A DNA stretch of 64,000 nucleotides, from the NCBI GenBank assembly GCA_900315095.1, contig OMXS01000016.1, positions 42,472 to 106,471 on the forward strand. The letters run 5' to 3'. Positions 50,178 through 57,639 of this stretch are shown here, in pieces. Position numbers and translations under genes: made by a program. The notes beneath the pieces are model-generated. The model searched no databases, was not told the DNA's origin, and saw nothing but the letters and a program-made list of their open reading frames with translations. The stretch's first letter is position 1, and each line of letters opens with the position of its first letter. This DNA comes from an uncultured Prevotellaceae bacterium (lineage in GTDB: Bacteria > Bacteroidota > Bacteroidia > Bacteroidales > Bacteroidaceae).

Positions 50178-51215
50178 ATGGTTCACGTCAACTGGAAAAA
50201 GACCATCATCGCTACACTCGATGTGCTGCTTGCAGTATATCTTGTCTTTGCCATCACCTCGTTCAGCGAGCCGGCAAAGCCAGCCGTTGTGTGCAAGAAC
50301 TGCAACATAATGATTGCCGATGAGAACACTAACGGATTCCTGAAAGCAGAGGATGTGACCAAGATTCTGAAGAGTTCTAAGCTTATGCCCATCAGCAAGA
50401 CGCTGAATGAGATAAGCACTCGCGCTATCGAGGAAAAACTGAGAAGCATGGCATTCGTGAAAACGGCACAGTGCTATAAGTCGCAAAACGGCGACGTGAC
50501 CATCAACATAACACAACGCCTGCCGCTGCTGCGCATAAAGAGCGAGACGGGAGAGGACTACTACATAGACGAAAGAGGAGGAGTGATGCCTAACTCCAAT
50601 TATGTGTCAGACCTAATCATCGCCACAGGCCACATAGACAAGCGCTACGCCATCGACTACCTCATGCCTATGGCTGAGCAGATGATGGACAACGAACTAT
50701 GGTCTAACATGTTTGAGCAGATAAACATCACCGACAAGAAAGGCATAGAACTAGTTCCGCGCGTGGGCGACCATGTAATTTTCATCGGCACGCTGCCTGA
50801 GGTGAAAGACACTCTGCAGCGCAAGCAGGAAATAAGCAAGATGCTCAGCGCAAAACTCTCACGACTAGACAAGTTCTATCGCTACGGACTTAGCAAGGCG
50901 GGATGGAACCGTTACGACTACATCAACCTTGAGTTCGACAACCAGATAATATGCCACTATCGCCGCTCTTCGCGTCACATTCAGCCTTCAATGGCCGACC
51001 TGATAAAGAAAGACGAGGCTCGCCGCGACTCTCTCATGAAGGAGAAGAAGGACACAATCAAGGCAGAGGGAAAGAAAGTTGAGGCTGAAGGGAAGAAGGT
51101 TGAAGGCGGTAATAAGAAGCAAGAGGCTGAAACCAAGAAACAAGAAAGTGGAAGCAAGAAGCAAGAGGGTGGAAGCAAGAAACCGGAGAATGACAAGAAA
51201 ATCAAAAAACAATAA
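50178..51215 (+). CDS. ftsQ: Cell division protein FtsQ with Lys-rich C-terminal tail
   Basis: FtsQ is a bitopic scaffold linking early and late division proteins. The 345-residue product has a short cytoplasmic start, one membrane helix (about 9-27), a POTRA-like region around NIMIADENTNGFLKAEDVTK (about 42-61) and the FtsQ beta domain to about 280. From about 284 it ends in low-complexity repeats of the type GKKVEAEGKKVE and KKQESGSKKQEGGSKK, which would lie in the periplasm. That tail is unusual for FtsQ. Order between murC and ftsA supports the assignment. Confidence 0.87.
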   Translation: MVHVNWKKTIIATLDVLLAVYLVFAITSFSEPAKPAVVCKNCNIMIADENTNGFLKAEDVTKILKSSKLMPISKTLNEISTRAIEEKLRSMAFVKTAQCYKSQNGDVTINITQRLPLLRIKSETGEDYYIDERGGVMPNSNYVSDLIIATGHIDKRYAIDYLMPMAEQMMDNELWSNMFEQINITDKKGIELVPRVGDHVIFIGTLPEVKDTLQRKQEISKMLSAKLSRLDKFYRYGLSKAGWNRYDYINLEFDNQIICHYRRSSRHIQPSMADLIKKDEARRDSLMKEKKDTIKAEGKKVEAEGKKVEGGNKKQEAETKKQESGSKKQEGGSKKPENDKKIKKQ

Positions 51216-51231
51216 TAAAAACAATTAGGGT

Positions 51232-52695
51232 ATGCCAGCAAGAGAATTTATCGTAGCAATCGAATTAGGCTCATCTAAGATGACCGGCATCGCGGGAAAG
51301 AAGAATCTCGACGGTAGCATCACTGTTCTTGCCCTGGTGAAGGAAGACTCCTCGTCGTTCATTCACAAGGGTGTGGTTTATAACATCGACAAGACGGCAC
51401 AGTGCATCGCAAACATTGTGAAGAAACTCACCACTACATTGAAGCAGGAAATATCGCATGTGTATGTGGGAGTGGGCGGACAGTCGATTAGAAGTGTGAA
51501 GAACAACATCATCAAGACACTTCCCGCTGAGTCCATCGTCACACAGATGATGGTGAACGAACTGATGGACGCCAATCGCAACATGAGTTATCAAGACCAG
51601 GAAATACTTGATGCTGCGACACAGGAGTATAAGGTTGACAACCAGCTTCAGCTCGACCCTGTGGGCATCCAGTGCTCTCGCCTTGAGGGAAACTTCCTCA
51701 ACATTCTGTGGAGATATGAGTTCTACCGCCGCCTGAACAAGTGTTTCGATATGGCTGGCGTGGCTATCGCAGAGATGTATCTTGCCCCGCTGGCACTCGC
51801 CGACGCTGTGCTCACCGATGCAGAGAAGCGTTCGGGATGCGCACTTGTTGACCTCGGCGCAGACACCACCACCGTTTCGGTTTACTATAAGAACATTCTT
51901 CGCCATCTGGCTGTTATACCTCTGGGAAGCAATAACATAACAAAGGACATCGCATCGCTGCAGGTGGAGGAGAACGTTGCAGAGAAACTGAAACTGCAAC
52001 ACGCTGTGGCATACACCGAAAATGGCGACATCGACAGTCAGAAGACATTCTCTCTGGACGCTGACCGCAAGGTTGACCAGCGCAAGTTTGTCGAGATTGT
52101 GGAGGGCAGACTTGAGGAAATCATTGAGAATGTATGGTACCAGGTGCCTTCTGACTATGCAGAGCGACTGCTCGGAGGCATCATCCTAACTGGTGGAGGC
52201 TCTAACATGCCTGGCATAGAGACGGCTTTTGCTAACCACACTCACATAGACAAGATACGCGTGGCGAAGTTCGTCAACCAGACAATCAACGCTAAAGACC
52301 CGCTCATCACAGCCCACAACGGCATGATGAACACCGTTCTGGGTATCCTTGCAAAGGGCAATATGAACTGCGCTGGTAACGAGGTTGACCCAACAAAGGA
52401 CCTCTTCACAGCACCAAAGGCTGCTACCGTGAACACCACCGATGAACTGCACAAGACTCCGCGACAGCCAAACGAACTGGAAGATGGCGTAGTGCAGACA
52501 GAGGCAGAGAAACGCAAGGCAGAGGAACTGCGCCGACAGCAGGAGGAAGAAGAGCGCCTGCGCCTTGAGGAAGAGGAACGTAAGCGTGAAGAAGAGGAAC
52601 GTAAGAAAGAGGACAACGGCATAAAGAAATTCGGAAGCCGTTTCAAGACATTCGTCAAGAAACTAATTTCAGAGGACGAAGAGGAACAAGAATGA
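51232..52695 (+). CDS. ftsA: Cell division protein FtsA
   Basis: FtsA is the actin-like protein that tethers FtsZ filaments to the inner membrane. The 487-residue product has the phosphate-1 block IAIELGSSKMTGIAG (about 8-22), the phosphate-2 block ALVDLGADTTTVSVY (about 204-218) and GIILTGGGSNMPGIE (about 316-330). A Glu/Arg-rich coil (about 425-460) leads to a C-terminal amphipathic helix, FGSRFKTFVKKLI, that can act as the membrane anchor. It starts 16 nt after ftsQ. Confidence 0.94.
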   Translation: MPAREFIVAIELGSSKMTGIAGKKNLDGSITVLALVKEDSSSFIHKGVVYNIDKTAQCIANIVKKLTTTLKQEISHVYVGVGGQSIRSVKNNIIKTLPAESIVTQMMVNELMDANRNMSYQDQEILDAATQEYKVDNQLQLDPVGIQCSRLEGNFLNILWRYEFYRRLNKCFDMAGVAIAEMYLAPLALADAVLTDAEKRSGCALVDLGADTTTVSVYYKNILRHLAVIPLGSNNITKDIASLQVEENVAEKLKLQHAVAYTENGDIDSQKTFSLDADRKVDQRKFVEIVEGRLEEIIENVWYQVPSDYAERLLGGIILTGGGSNMPGIETAFANHTHIDKIRVAKFVNQTINAKDPLITAHNGMMNTVLGILAKGNMNCAGNEVDPTKDLFTAPKAATVNTTDELHKTPRQPNELEDGVVQTEAEKRKAEELRRQQEEEERLRLEEEERKREEEERKKEDNGIKKFGSRFKTFVKKLISEDEEEQE

Positions 52696-52820
52696 CACTC
52701 TAAGTATTACAGACAATAAGTCACAAAATAAGAGTTAGAAGAATAATCATTAACCACAGCCTCTTGAAAAACTTACACCTACAAGGAAAAAGATAATAAG
52801 AGGCATAAAAACAAAAGACT

Positions 52821-54140
52821 ATGCCAAACAATATGATATTGGATTTCGGTGATCCCGAAAAAGAGAACAGCATAATTAAAGTGATAGGTGTTGGCGGCGG
52901 TGGCGGCAATGCAGTAAACCACATGTATCGCGAGGGTATCCACGATGTAACCTTCGTGCTCTGCAACACCGACAACCAGGCACTTAACGATTCGCCAGTA
53001 CCCGTGCATCTGCAGCTGGGTAAGGAGGGGCTTGGTGCCGGAAACAAGCCCGAGAAGGCACGTCAGGCAGCAGAAGAGAGTCTCGCTGATGTTAAGAACA
53101 TGCTTAGCGACGGCACCAAGATGGCGTTCATCACAGCCGGAATGGGCGGTGGTACAGGTACTGGTGCTGCTCCTGTGATTGCCCGCACGAGTAAAGAACT
53201 GGGCATCCTGACGGTAGGTATCGTTACCATTCCTTTCCGTTTCGAGGGTGACCGCAAGATTGACCAGGCGCTTGACGGCGTTGAGGAGATGGCAAAACAT
53301 GTTGACGCGCTGCTCGTTATCAACAACGAACGTCTGCGCGAGATATATCCTGAACTGACAGTTCTCGACGCTTTCGCAAAAGCCGACGACACTCTGAGCA
53401 TCGCAGCGAAGTCAATAGCAGAGATTATCACCGTTCACGGTCTTATCAACCTCGACTTCAACGACGTTAAGACGGTGCTGAAAGACGGTGGCGTTGCCAT
53501 CATGTCAACAGGTTACGGCGAGGGTGAAGGCCGCGTGAAGAAGGCTATCGACGACGCGCTTAACTCTCCGTTGCTTAACGATAACGATGTGTTCAACTCT
53601 AAGAAGATTCTTCTATCCATCTCGTTCTGCTCCGACAAACAGAACAATGCAAGTCTCACGATGGAGGAGATGAACGATGTGAACGAGTTCATGGCACGCT
53701 TTGGTTCTGGTTTCGAGTTGAAGTGGGGTCTCGCCACCGACCCAGAACTGGGTCCAAAGGTGAAGGTCACAATCCTCGCAACGGGTTTCGGCATCGAGAA
53801 TGTGGACGGAATGAACGGCCACTTCAAGAAACGCACAATGGAGGAGCAGAACCGCATCGCAGAGGAAGAGGAGAAGGCAGCAGAGCGTCAGGACCGTCGC
53901 AACCGCTATTACGGCAAAGACGGCAAGACATCGCAGTACAAGCGCCGCCCGCACATCTTCATCTTCCGCCCCGAAGACCTGGACAACGACGACGTAATCT
54001 CTGCCGTAGAGCAGACTCCTACATACAAGCGCACACGCCAAATCCTCGACAGCATACGCTCGCAAGGTGGCAGCAGCGATGAGCAGAAAGAAGGAGGAGA
54101 ATCCAAGGAGGCAATCTCCGGAACAATCAAATTCGGATAA
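52821..54140 (+). CDS. ftsZ: Cell division protein FtsZ
   Basis: FtsZ is the tubulin-like GTPase that forms the Z ring. The 439-residue product has the N-terminal IKVIGVGGGGGNAVNHM (about 19-35), the tubulin signature GGGTGTGAAPVIA (about 110-122), and NLDFNDVKTVLKDGG in the second half. After the GTPase core (about 320) there is a charged, variable linker including EEEEKAAERQDRRNRYYGKD. The usual C-terminal FtsA-binding peptide may correspond to RRPHIFIFRPEDLDNDD or to the very end, AISGTIKFG. Confidence 0.96.
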   Translation: MPNNMILDFGDPEKENSIIKVIGVGGGGGNAVNHMYREGIHDVTFVLCNTDNQALNDSPVPVHLQLGKEGLGAGNKPEKARQAAEESLADVKNMLSDGTKMAFITAGMGGGTGTGAAPVIARTSKELGILTVGIVTIPFRFEGDRKIDQALDGVEEMAKHVDALLVINNERLREIYPELTVLDAFAKADDTLSIAAKSIAEIITVHGLINLDFNDVKTVLKDGGVAIMSTGYGEGEGRVKKAIDDALNSPLLNDNDVFNSKKILLSISFCSDKQNNASLTMEEMNDVNEFMARFGSGFELKWGLATDPELGPKVKVTILATGFGIENVDGMNGHFKKRTMEEQNRIAEEEEKAAERQDRRNRYYGKDGKTSQYKRRPHIFIFRPEDLDNDDVISAVEQTPTYKRTRQILDSIRSQGGSSDEQKEGGESKEAISGTIKFG

Positions 54141-54154
54141 TAAACAGTACAACT

Positions 54155-54601
54155 ATGCTTTTCGATCAAATAAGTGAAGACATAAAGGCGGCTATGAAAG
54201 CCCGCGACAAGGTGCGACTCGAGACTCTTCGCAACATAAAGAAAGTATTTCTCGAGGCAAAGACAGCACCGGGTGCCAACGACACTCTTGAGGATGCCGA
54301 CGCCCTGAAGATAATTGCCAAACTCGCAAAGCAAGGCAAGGAGACCGCAGTAACATACACCAATGCGGGCCGTCAGGACCTTGCCGATGCTGAACTGGCA
54401 CAGGTGGAGGTTCTCGAGAGTTATCTTCCGAAGCAACTCTCCGACTCGGAGATTGAGGAAGAGGTGAAGAAAATCATTGCCCAGACAGGTGCCTCATCAA
54501 TGAAAGAGATGGGTAAGGTGATGGGCATTGCCAGCAAACAAATGGCAGGACGTGCCGAAGGAGGCAAAATCTCTGCCATTGTAAAGAAATTACTTTCATG
54601 A
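54155..54601 (+). CDS. GatB/YqeY domain protein
   Basis: The 148-residue product starts MLFDQISEDIKAAMKARDKV and matches the YqeY family: a helical domain related to the tRNA-contacting tail of the amidotransferase subunit GatB. Segments ETLRNIKKVFLEAK (about 23-36) and KEMGKVMGIASKQMAGRAEG (about 119-138) are typical. It may bind tRNA or aid charging, but no activity is proven. It starts 14 nt after ftsZ and is the last gene of the dcw cluster; a terminator follows about 80 nt downstream. Confidence 0.9.
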   Translation: MLFDQISEDIKAAMKARDKVRLETLRNIKKVFLEAKTAPGANDTLEDADALKIIAKLAKQGKETAVTYTNAGRQDLADAELAQVEVLESYLPKQLSDSEIEEEVKKIIAQTGASSMKEMGKVMGIASKQMAGRAEGGKISAIVKKLLS

Positions 54602-54679
54602 ACACAAGACTAAATTCCTTATATTATTGATTGTTTAAATACATACAAATCTCAAAAAATTCATATATTATTAGCAAAG

Positions 54680-54712
54680 AAGCACGCTGTGAAGCGCGCT
54701 TTTTTGTTTTTA
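54680..54712 (+). terminator. Terminator of the dcw cluster
   Basis: An 8-bp stem with one mismatch (AAGCACGC 54680-54687 with GCGCGCTT 54694-54701) is followed by TTTTTGTTTTT. Confidence 0.78.
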
Positions 54713-54893
54713 CATACCACGCCACTTCATTTGTCCTCATATTCATTTTCTATCTATATAAACTGCCAACCATAATCATTTGTATGGTTGGAAAACACAT
54801 TTGAACGAGTATTTTTAACCTTTTACATATAGAGAAATGGTGACAGAAACTGCCAGTTGTAATCGGTTAGCATTAAAGAAGATACAAGTGAGG

Positions 54894-54960
54894 GAACAAT
54901 GTTATTAACTTTGTTCGACTATCTTAATAACTTTGTTCAACAAAGTTAATAACATTGTTC
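54894..54960. repeat. Three-part palindromic repeat with 22-bp period
   Basis: GAACAATGTTATTAACTTTG (plus TT) at 54894-54915 is perfectly mirrored at 54939-54960. A middle copy of TTAATAACTTTGTTC (54924-54938) repeats the left arm 22 bp later. The centre CTTTGTTCAACAAAG is itself a palindrome. The remaining intergenic sequence (54713-55034) shows nothing else. Confidence 0.8.
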
Positions 54961-55034
54961 TGCATTTTGGCATCATTTGCATCTTAGTTTGTATTTTTTA
55001 GTACGTTCTTTAGATGTCTCTTGGATTTTTTTCT

Positions 55035-55042
55035 TACCTTTG
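55035..55042 (+). promoter_or_regulatory. Aldo/keto reductase promoter -7 element
   Basis: TACCTTTG fits TAnnTTTG, 31 nt above the ATG at 55074. The -33 box is weak. Confidence 0.55.
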
Positions 55043-55073
55043 TGGATGATAAGGAAACAACAAAACGAATATT

Positions 55074-56015
55074 ATGGAAAAGTATCTTGCAAACGAGAAG
55101 AGGTATGACGGCATGAAGTATGAACGTTGCGGACGCAGCGGAGTGTTGCTGCCAAGAGTCAGTTTGGGCTTCTGGCACAACTTCGGTAGTGTGGACCCAT
55201 ATGAGCGGAGCCGTGAGATAACGCGCTATGCTTTCGACAACGGCATAACGCACTTTGACCTAGCGAACAACTACGGACCAGCATACGGCAGCGCTGAGGA
55301 GACACTTGGCCGGCTTATGGACGATGACTTCCGGCCTTACCGCGACGAACTGTTCATCTCTACGAAGGCTGGCTACGACATGTGGGCTGGCCCTTACGGC
55401 GAGTGGGGCTCACGGAAATACCTAATGGCAAGCATCGACCAAAGCCTCAGGCGTATGCATCTTGACTACGTTGACCTGTTCTACAGCCACCGCTACGACC
55501 CTAACACGCCTATAGAAGAGACTCTGCAGGCAATGGTTGACATCGTACGGCAGGGCAAGGCGCTATATCTAGGCATCTCCAACTGGCCTCTGGCAGAACT
55601 GGAGAAGGCTGCCGACTATCTCGCAGAGCACGATACACCTTTGCTGATAATACAGGACAAACTGAACATGCTGCACCGCGACCCTATAGAAAGCGGCAAA
55701 CTGGACTTCTGCCAACGCCGCGGAGTGGGAATGATTGCCTTCTCTCCACTAGCGCAAGGACTGCTCACCGACCGCTATCTCAACGGAATCCCCGCTGACA
55801 GCCGCATGAGTAAAGGCAAGTTCCTGCGCGAGGAGATGCTCACGTCAGAACTTCTCGCCTATCTAAAAGAGCAAAACGAGGAGGCAAAAGCGGCAGGACA
55901 CACCATAGCCGAGCACGCTTTGCGCTGGATTCTCGACCAAAAGGGAGTGACATCGGTACTCGTAGGCGCAAGCAGCACGGCGCAGTTACAGAAGAATTTG
56001 CTGTGTATTAAATAA
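55074..56015 (+). CDS. Aldo/keto reductase (YghZ/Gpr-like)
   Basis: The 313-residue NADPH-dependent oxidoreductase has the AKR catalytic residues in order: Asp and Tyr in FDLANNYGPAYGSAEETLGR (about 60-79), Lys in STKAGYDMWAG (about 97-107) and His in LFYSHRYDPNTP (about 136-147). The YGPAYGSAEE form and YRDELFISTKAGYDMW are typical of the YghZ group, which reduces L-glyceraldehyde 3-phosphate or methylglyoxal. The physiological substrate here is not known. It stands alone as a single-gene unit, convergent with recO. Confidence 0.87.
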   Translation: MEKYLANEKRYDGMKYERCGRSGVLLPRVSLGFWHNFGSVDPYERSREITRYAFDNGITHFDLANNYGPAYGSAEETLGRLMDDDFRPYRDELFISTKAGYDMWAGPYGEWGSRKYLMASIDQSLRRMHLDYVDLFYSHRYDPNTPIEETLQAMVDIVRQGKALYLGISNWPLAELEKAADYLAEHDTPLLIIQDKLNMLHRDPIESGKLDFCQRRGVGMIAFSPLAQGLLTDRYLNGIPADSRMSKGKFLREEMLTSELLAYLKEQNEEAKAAGHTIAEHALRWILDQKGVTSVLVGASSTAQLQKNLLCIK

Positions 56016-56032
56016 TTATTTGCTTACGGAAG

Positions 56033-56761
56033 TCAATTCTTCCACAGTTCCTTCAACACGGCAAAGGCACGAAGTTCGGGGAAACCGTCGACATGCAAGC
56101 GGTAGTAACGGATGATGCCCTCGGTGATACGGTTACGGTCATCATGTGACATACGGAAGAGCCGCATGGTGTTGTAGTCCATGCGTACCAACTGGTGCAA
56201 CCGTTCTGCATCGGCAGAAGAAAGATAATCAGGATGAGACGGTGCCCTGTCAACGAACATAGCATCTCGAAGATCAAAGAAATCGCCCTGCTGATATTCA
56301 TCAACATTAGGATAGAAGCCGATGAAACGCGCCAAACGCATCATGAAAACGAGGTGGAAATTGGCGAAGGAGTCGGTGCAGCCGTCAAGCCATAGGATAC
56401 TGTTCTCAACATAATCGAACAGCGCCTCGTTGCGTTGTTCACCGCGCGTGGCGTGATATAGGAACTCGGCAATGAACAGGACGATGGACAGTTTCTCGGG
56501 CATAAACGGTATGGTGGAGAACGGACTCGACATTCGCACGTCGCGAAGGTGCTGAAGCTGAGCCGTGGGGCGCACGTCAATCTCCACGTCGAGCAACGTC
56601 ATCGGCTGAAGCATTTGCATCTGTACCCTGCCTTTCTGCGTCTTCGGAACAGCCACTATGCATGCAGTACGGCCAGTATCGCGGCACAACAGTTCCACGA
56701 TAACTTTCCTTTCGCCGTATTTCAGCGTATGCAATACTACCGCCCTTGTTTTTACTAACAT
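56033..56761 (-). CDS. recO: DNA repair protein RecO
   Basis: RecO loads RecA onto SSB-coated single-stranded DNA in recombinational repair. The 242-residue product starts MLVKTRAVVLHTLKYGERKV, an OB-fold N-terminus typical of Bacteroidetes RecO, followed by a helical domain. No zinc Cys cluster is visible, which fits the subgroup lacking it. The frame is open to 56848, but the extension runs through an AACATTGGACATTGAACTTT-like repeat, so the ATG at 56761 is preferred. Confidence 0.85.
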   Translation of the reverse strand: MLVKTRAVVLHTLKYGERKVIVELLCRDTGRTACIVAVPKTQKGRVQMQMLQPMTLLDVEIDVRPTAQLQHLRDVRMSSPFSTIPFMPEKLSIVLFIAEFLYHATRGEQRNEALFDYVENSILWLDGCTDSFANFHLVFMMRLARFIGFYPNVDEYQQGDFFDLRDAMFVDRAPSHPDYLSSADAERLHQLVRMDYNTMRLFRMSHDDRNRITEGIIRYYRLHVDGFPELRAFAVLKELWKN

Positions 56762-56790
56762 TGAACTTTGAACATTGGACATTGAACTTT
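56762..56790. repeat. Short TTGAAC/ATTGGAC tandem tract
   Basis: TTGAACTTTGAACATTGGAC followed by ATTGAACTT consists of 8-10-bp near repeats just upstream of recO, similar in style to the AATG- and AATTGA-based tracts elsewhere in the window. Confidence 0.55.
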
Positions 56791-56841
56791 CCCCTGCAAA
56801 GATACGAAAAAAAGGGTTAGATAAAAAAATATTGCGGAAAA

Positions 56842-56873
56842 TTTGCAAGAACGAAAGAAAAGGAGTACCTTTG
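56842..56873 (+). promoter_or_regulatory. tRNA-Glu promoter
   Basis: TTTG (56842-56845), 20 nt, TACCTTTG (56866-56873): a full consensus match. The following GCACCCGCT equals that at the tRNA-Phe promoter. Confidence 0.85.
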
Positions 56874-56890
56874 CACCCGCTAAAAGTGTT

Positions 56891-56965
56891 GGTCCCTTCG
56901 TCTATCGGTTAGGACGAGAGATTTTCATTCTCTAAAGAGGAGTTCGACTCTCCTAGGGACTACCA
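56891..56965 (+). tRNA. tRNA-Glu (anticodon TTC), CCA encoded
   Basis: The cloverleaf has acceptor GGTCCCT/AGGGACT (G-U first pair), D arm GTC-TATCGGTTAG-GAC, anticodon stem AGAGA/TCTCT with loop TTTTCAT (anticodon TTC), T loop TTCGACT, A73 and an encoded CCA (56963-56965). Confidence 0.94.
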
Positions 56966-57145
56966 AGAATTATCTGTCATCCTCGCAGCGATGCGATAGC
57001 GACGATTCCCATATTTTATGAGGTGCGAAGCGAAATGGTGGCAGAGGGTTTTAAGCAGCGGGCAACCGCACAAAATCCGCCCAGGGCAGTCGTAGTGGCG
57101 CAAGACCCAGAGGCTATCAAAAACATTTAAAACAACAAAAAAGAA

Positions 57146-57400
57146 ATGGCAAATCACAAGTCAGCAGAGAAAAGAATTCGTCAGACCAAGACTCGCACTC
57201 TGCACAACAAGTACTACGCTAAGACAATGCGTAACGCTGTGCGCAAACTCCGCGCAATGACAGACAAGGAAGAGGCTCTGAAGGTATATCCTACCGTTCA
57301 GAAGATGCTCGACAAACTCGTAGTAAAGCACATCATCCACAAGAACAAGGCTGCAAACCTGAAGTCAGGTCTCGTGAAGCACATCAATGGACTGAGCTAA
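57146..57400 (+). CDS. rpsT: 30S ribosomal protein S20
   Basis: S20 is a primary 16S rRNA-binding protein of the small subunit. The 84-residue, strongly basic product, [20 protein letters not shown] at the start, has the usual three-helix pattern and length. It lies 180 nt downstream of tRNA-Glu with no terminator between, so the two may share a transcript. The intervening 56966-57145 is comparatively G/C-rich and may fold into a leader. A strong terminator follows. Confidence 0.95.
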   Translation: MANHKSAEKRIRQTKTRTLHNKYYAKTMRNAVRKLRAMTDKEEALKVYPTVQKMLDKLVVKHIIHKNKAANLKSGLVKHINGLS

Positions 57401-57433
57401 TACGAAAGTAAGAAACATCAACTCATAAGAAAC

Positions 57434-57468
57434 AAAGACCGCTACCTTTATTGATAGCGGTCTTTTGC
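57434..57468 (+). terminator. Terminator after rpsT
   Basis: An 11-bp stem AAAGACCGCTA (57434-57444) and TAGCGGTCTTT (57455-57465) followed by TGCTTT. Confidence 0.88.
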
Positions 57469-57583
57469 TTTATTATCATTAGCCATTAGCTTTTTCTTCA
57501 TATGTGGTAATTTATTTGTAACTATGACTTCGTCGAAGTTACTGGCACTCGGATATAAAAAAAGCAAAAAGGTGTTTTTTCTT

Positions 57584-57614
57584 TTTGTTTTTCACTCGTT
57601 TTTTCGTAACTTTG
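57584..57614 (+). promoter_or_regulatory. gyrB promoter
   Basis: TTTG (57584-57587), 19 nt, TAACTTTG (57607-57614), with the ATG 25 nt further on. Confidence 0.75.
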
Positions 57615-57639
57615 CAACCTATAATAGACAAAACATAAA

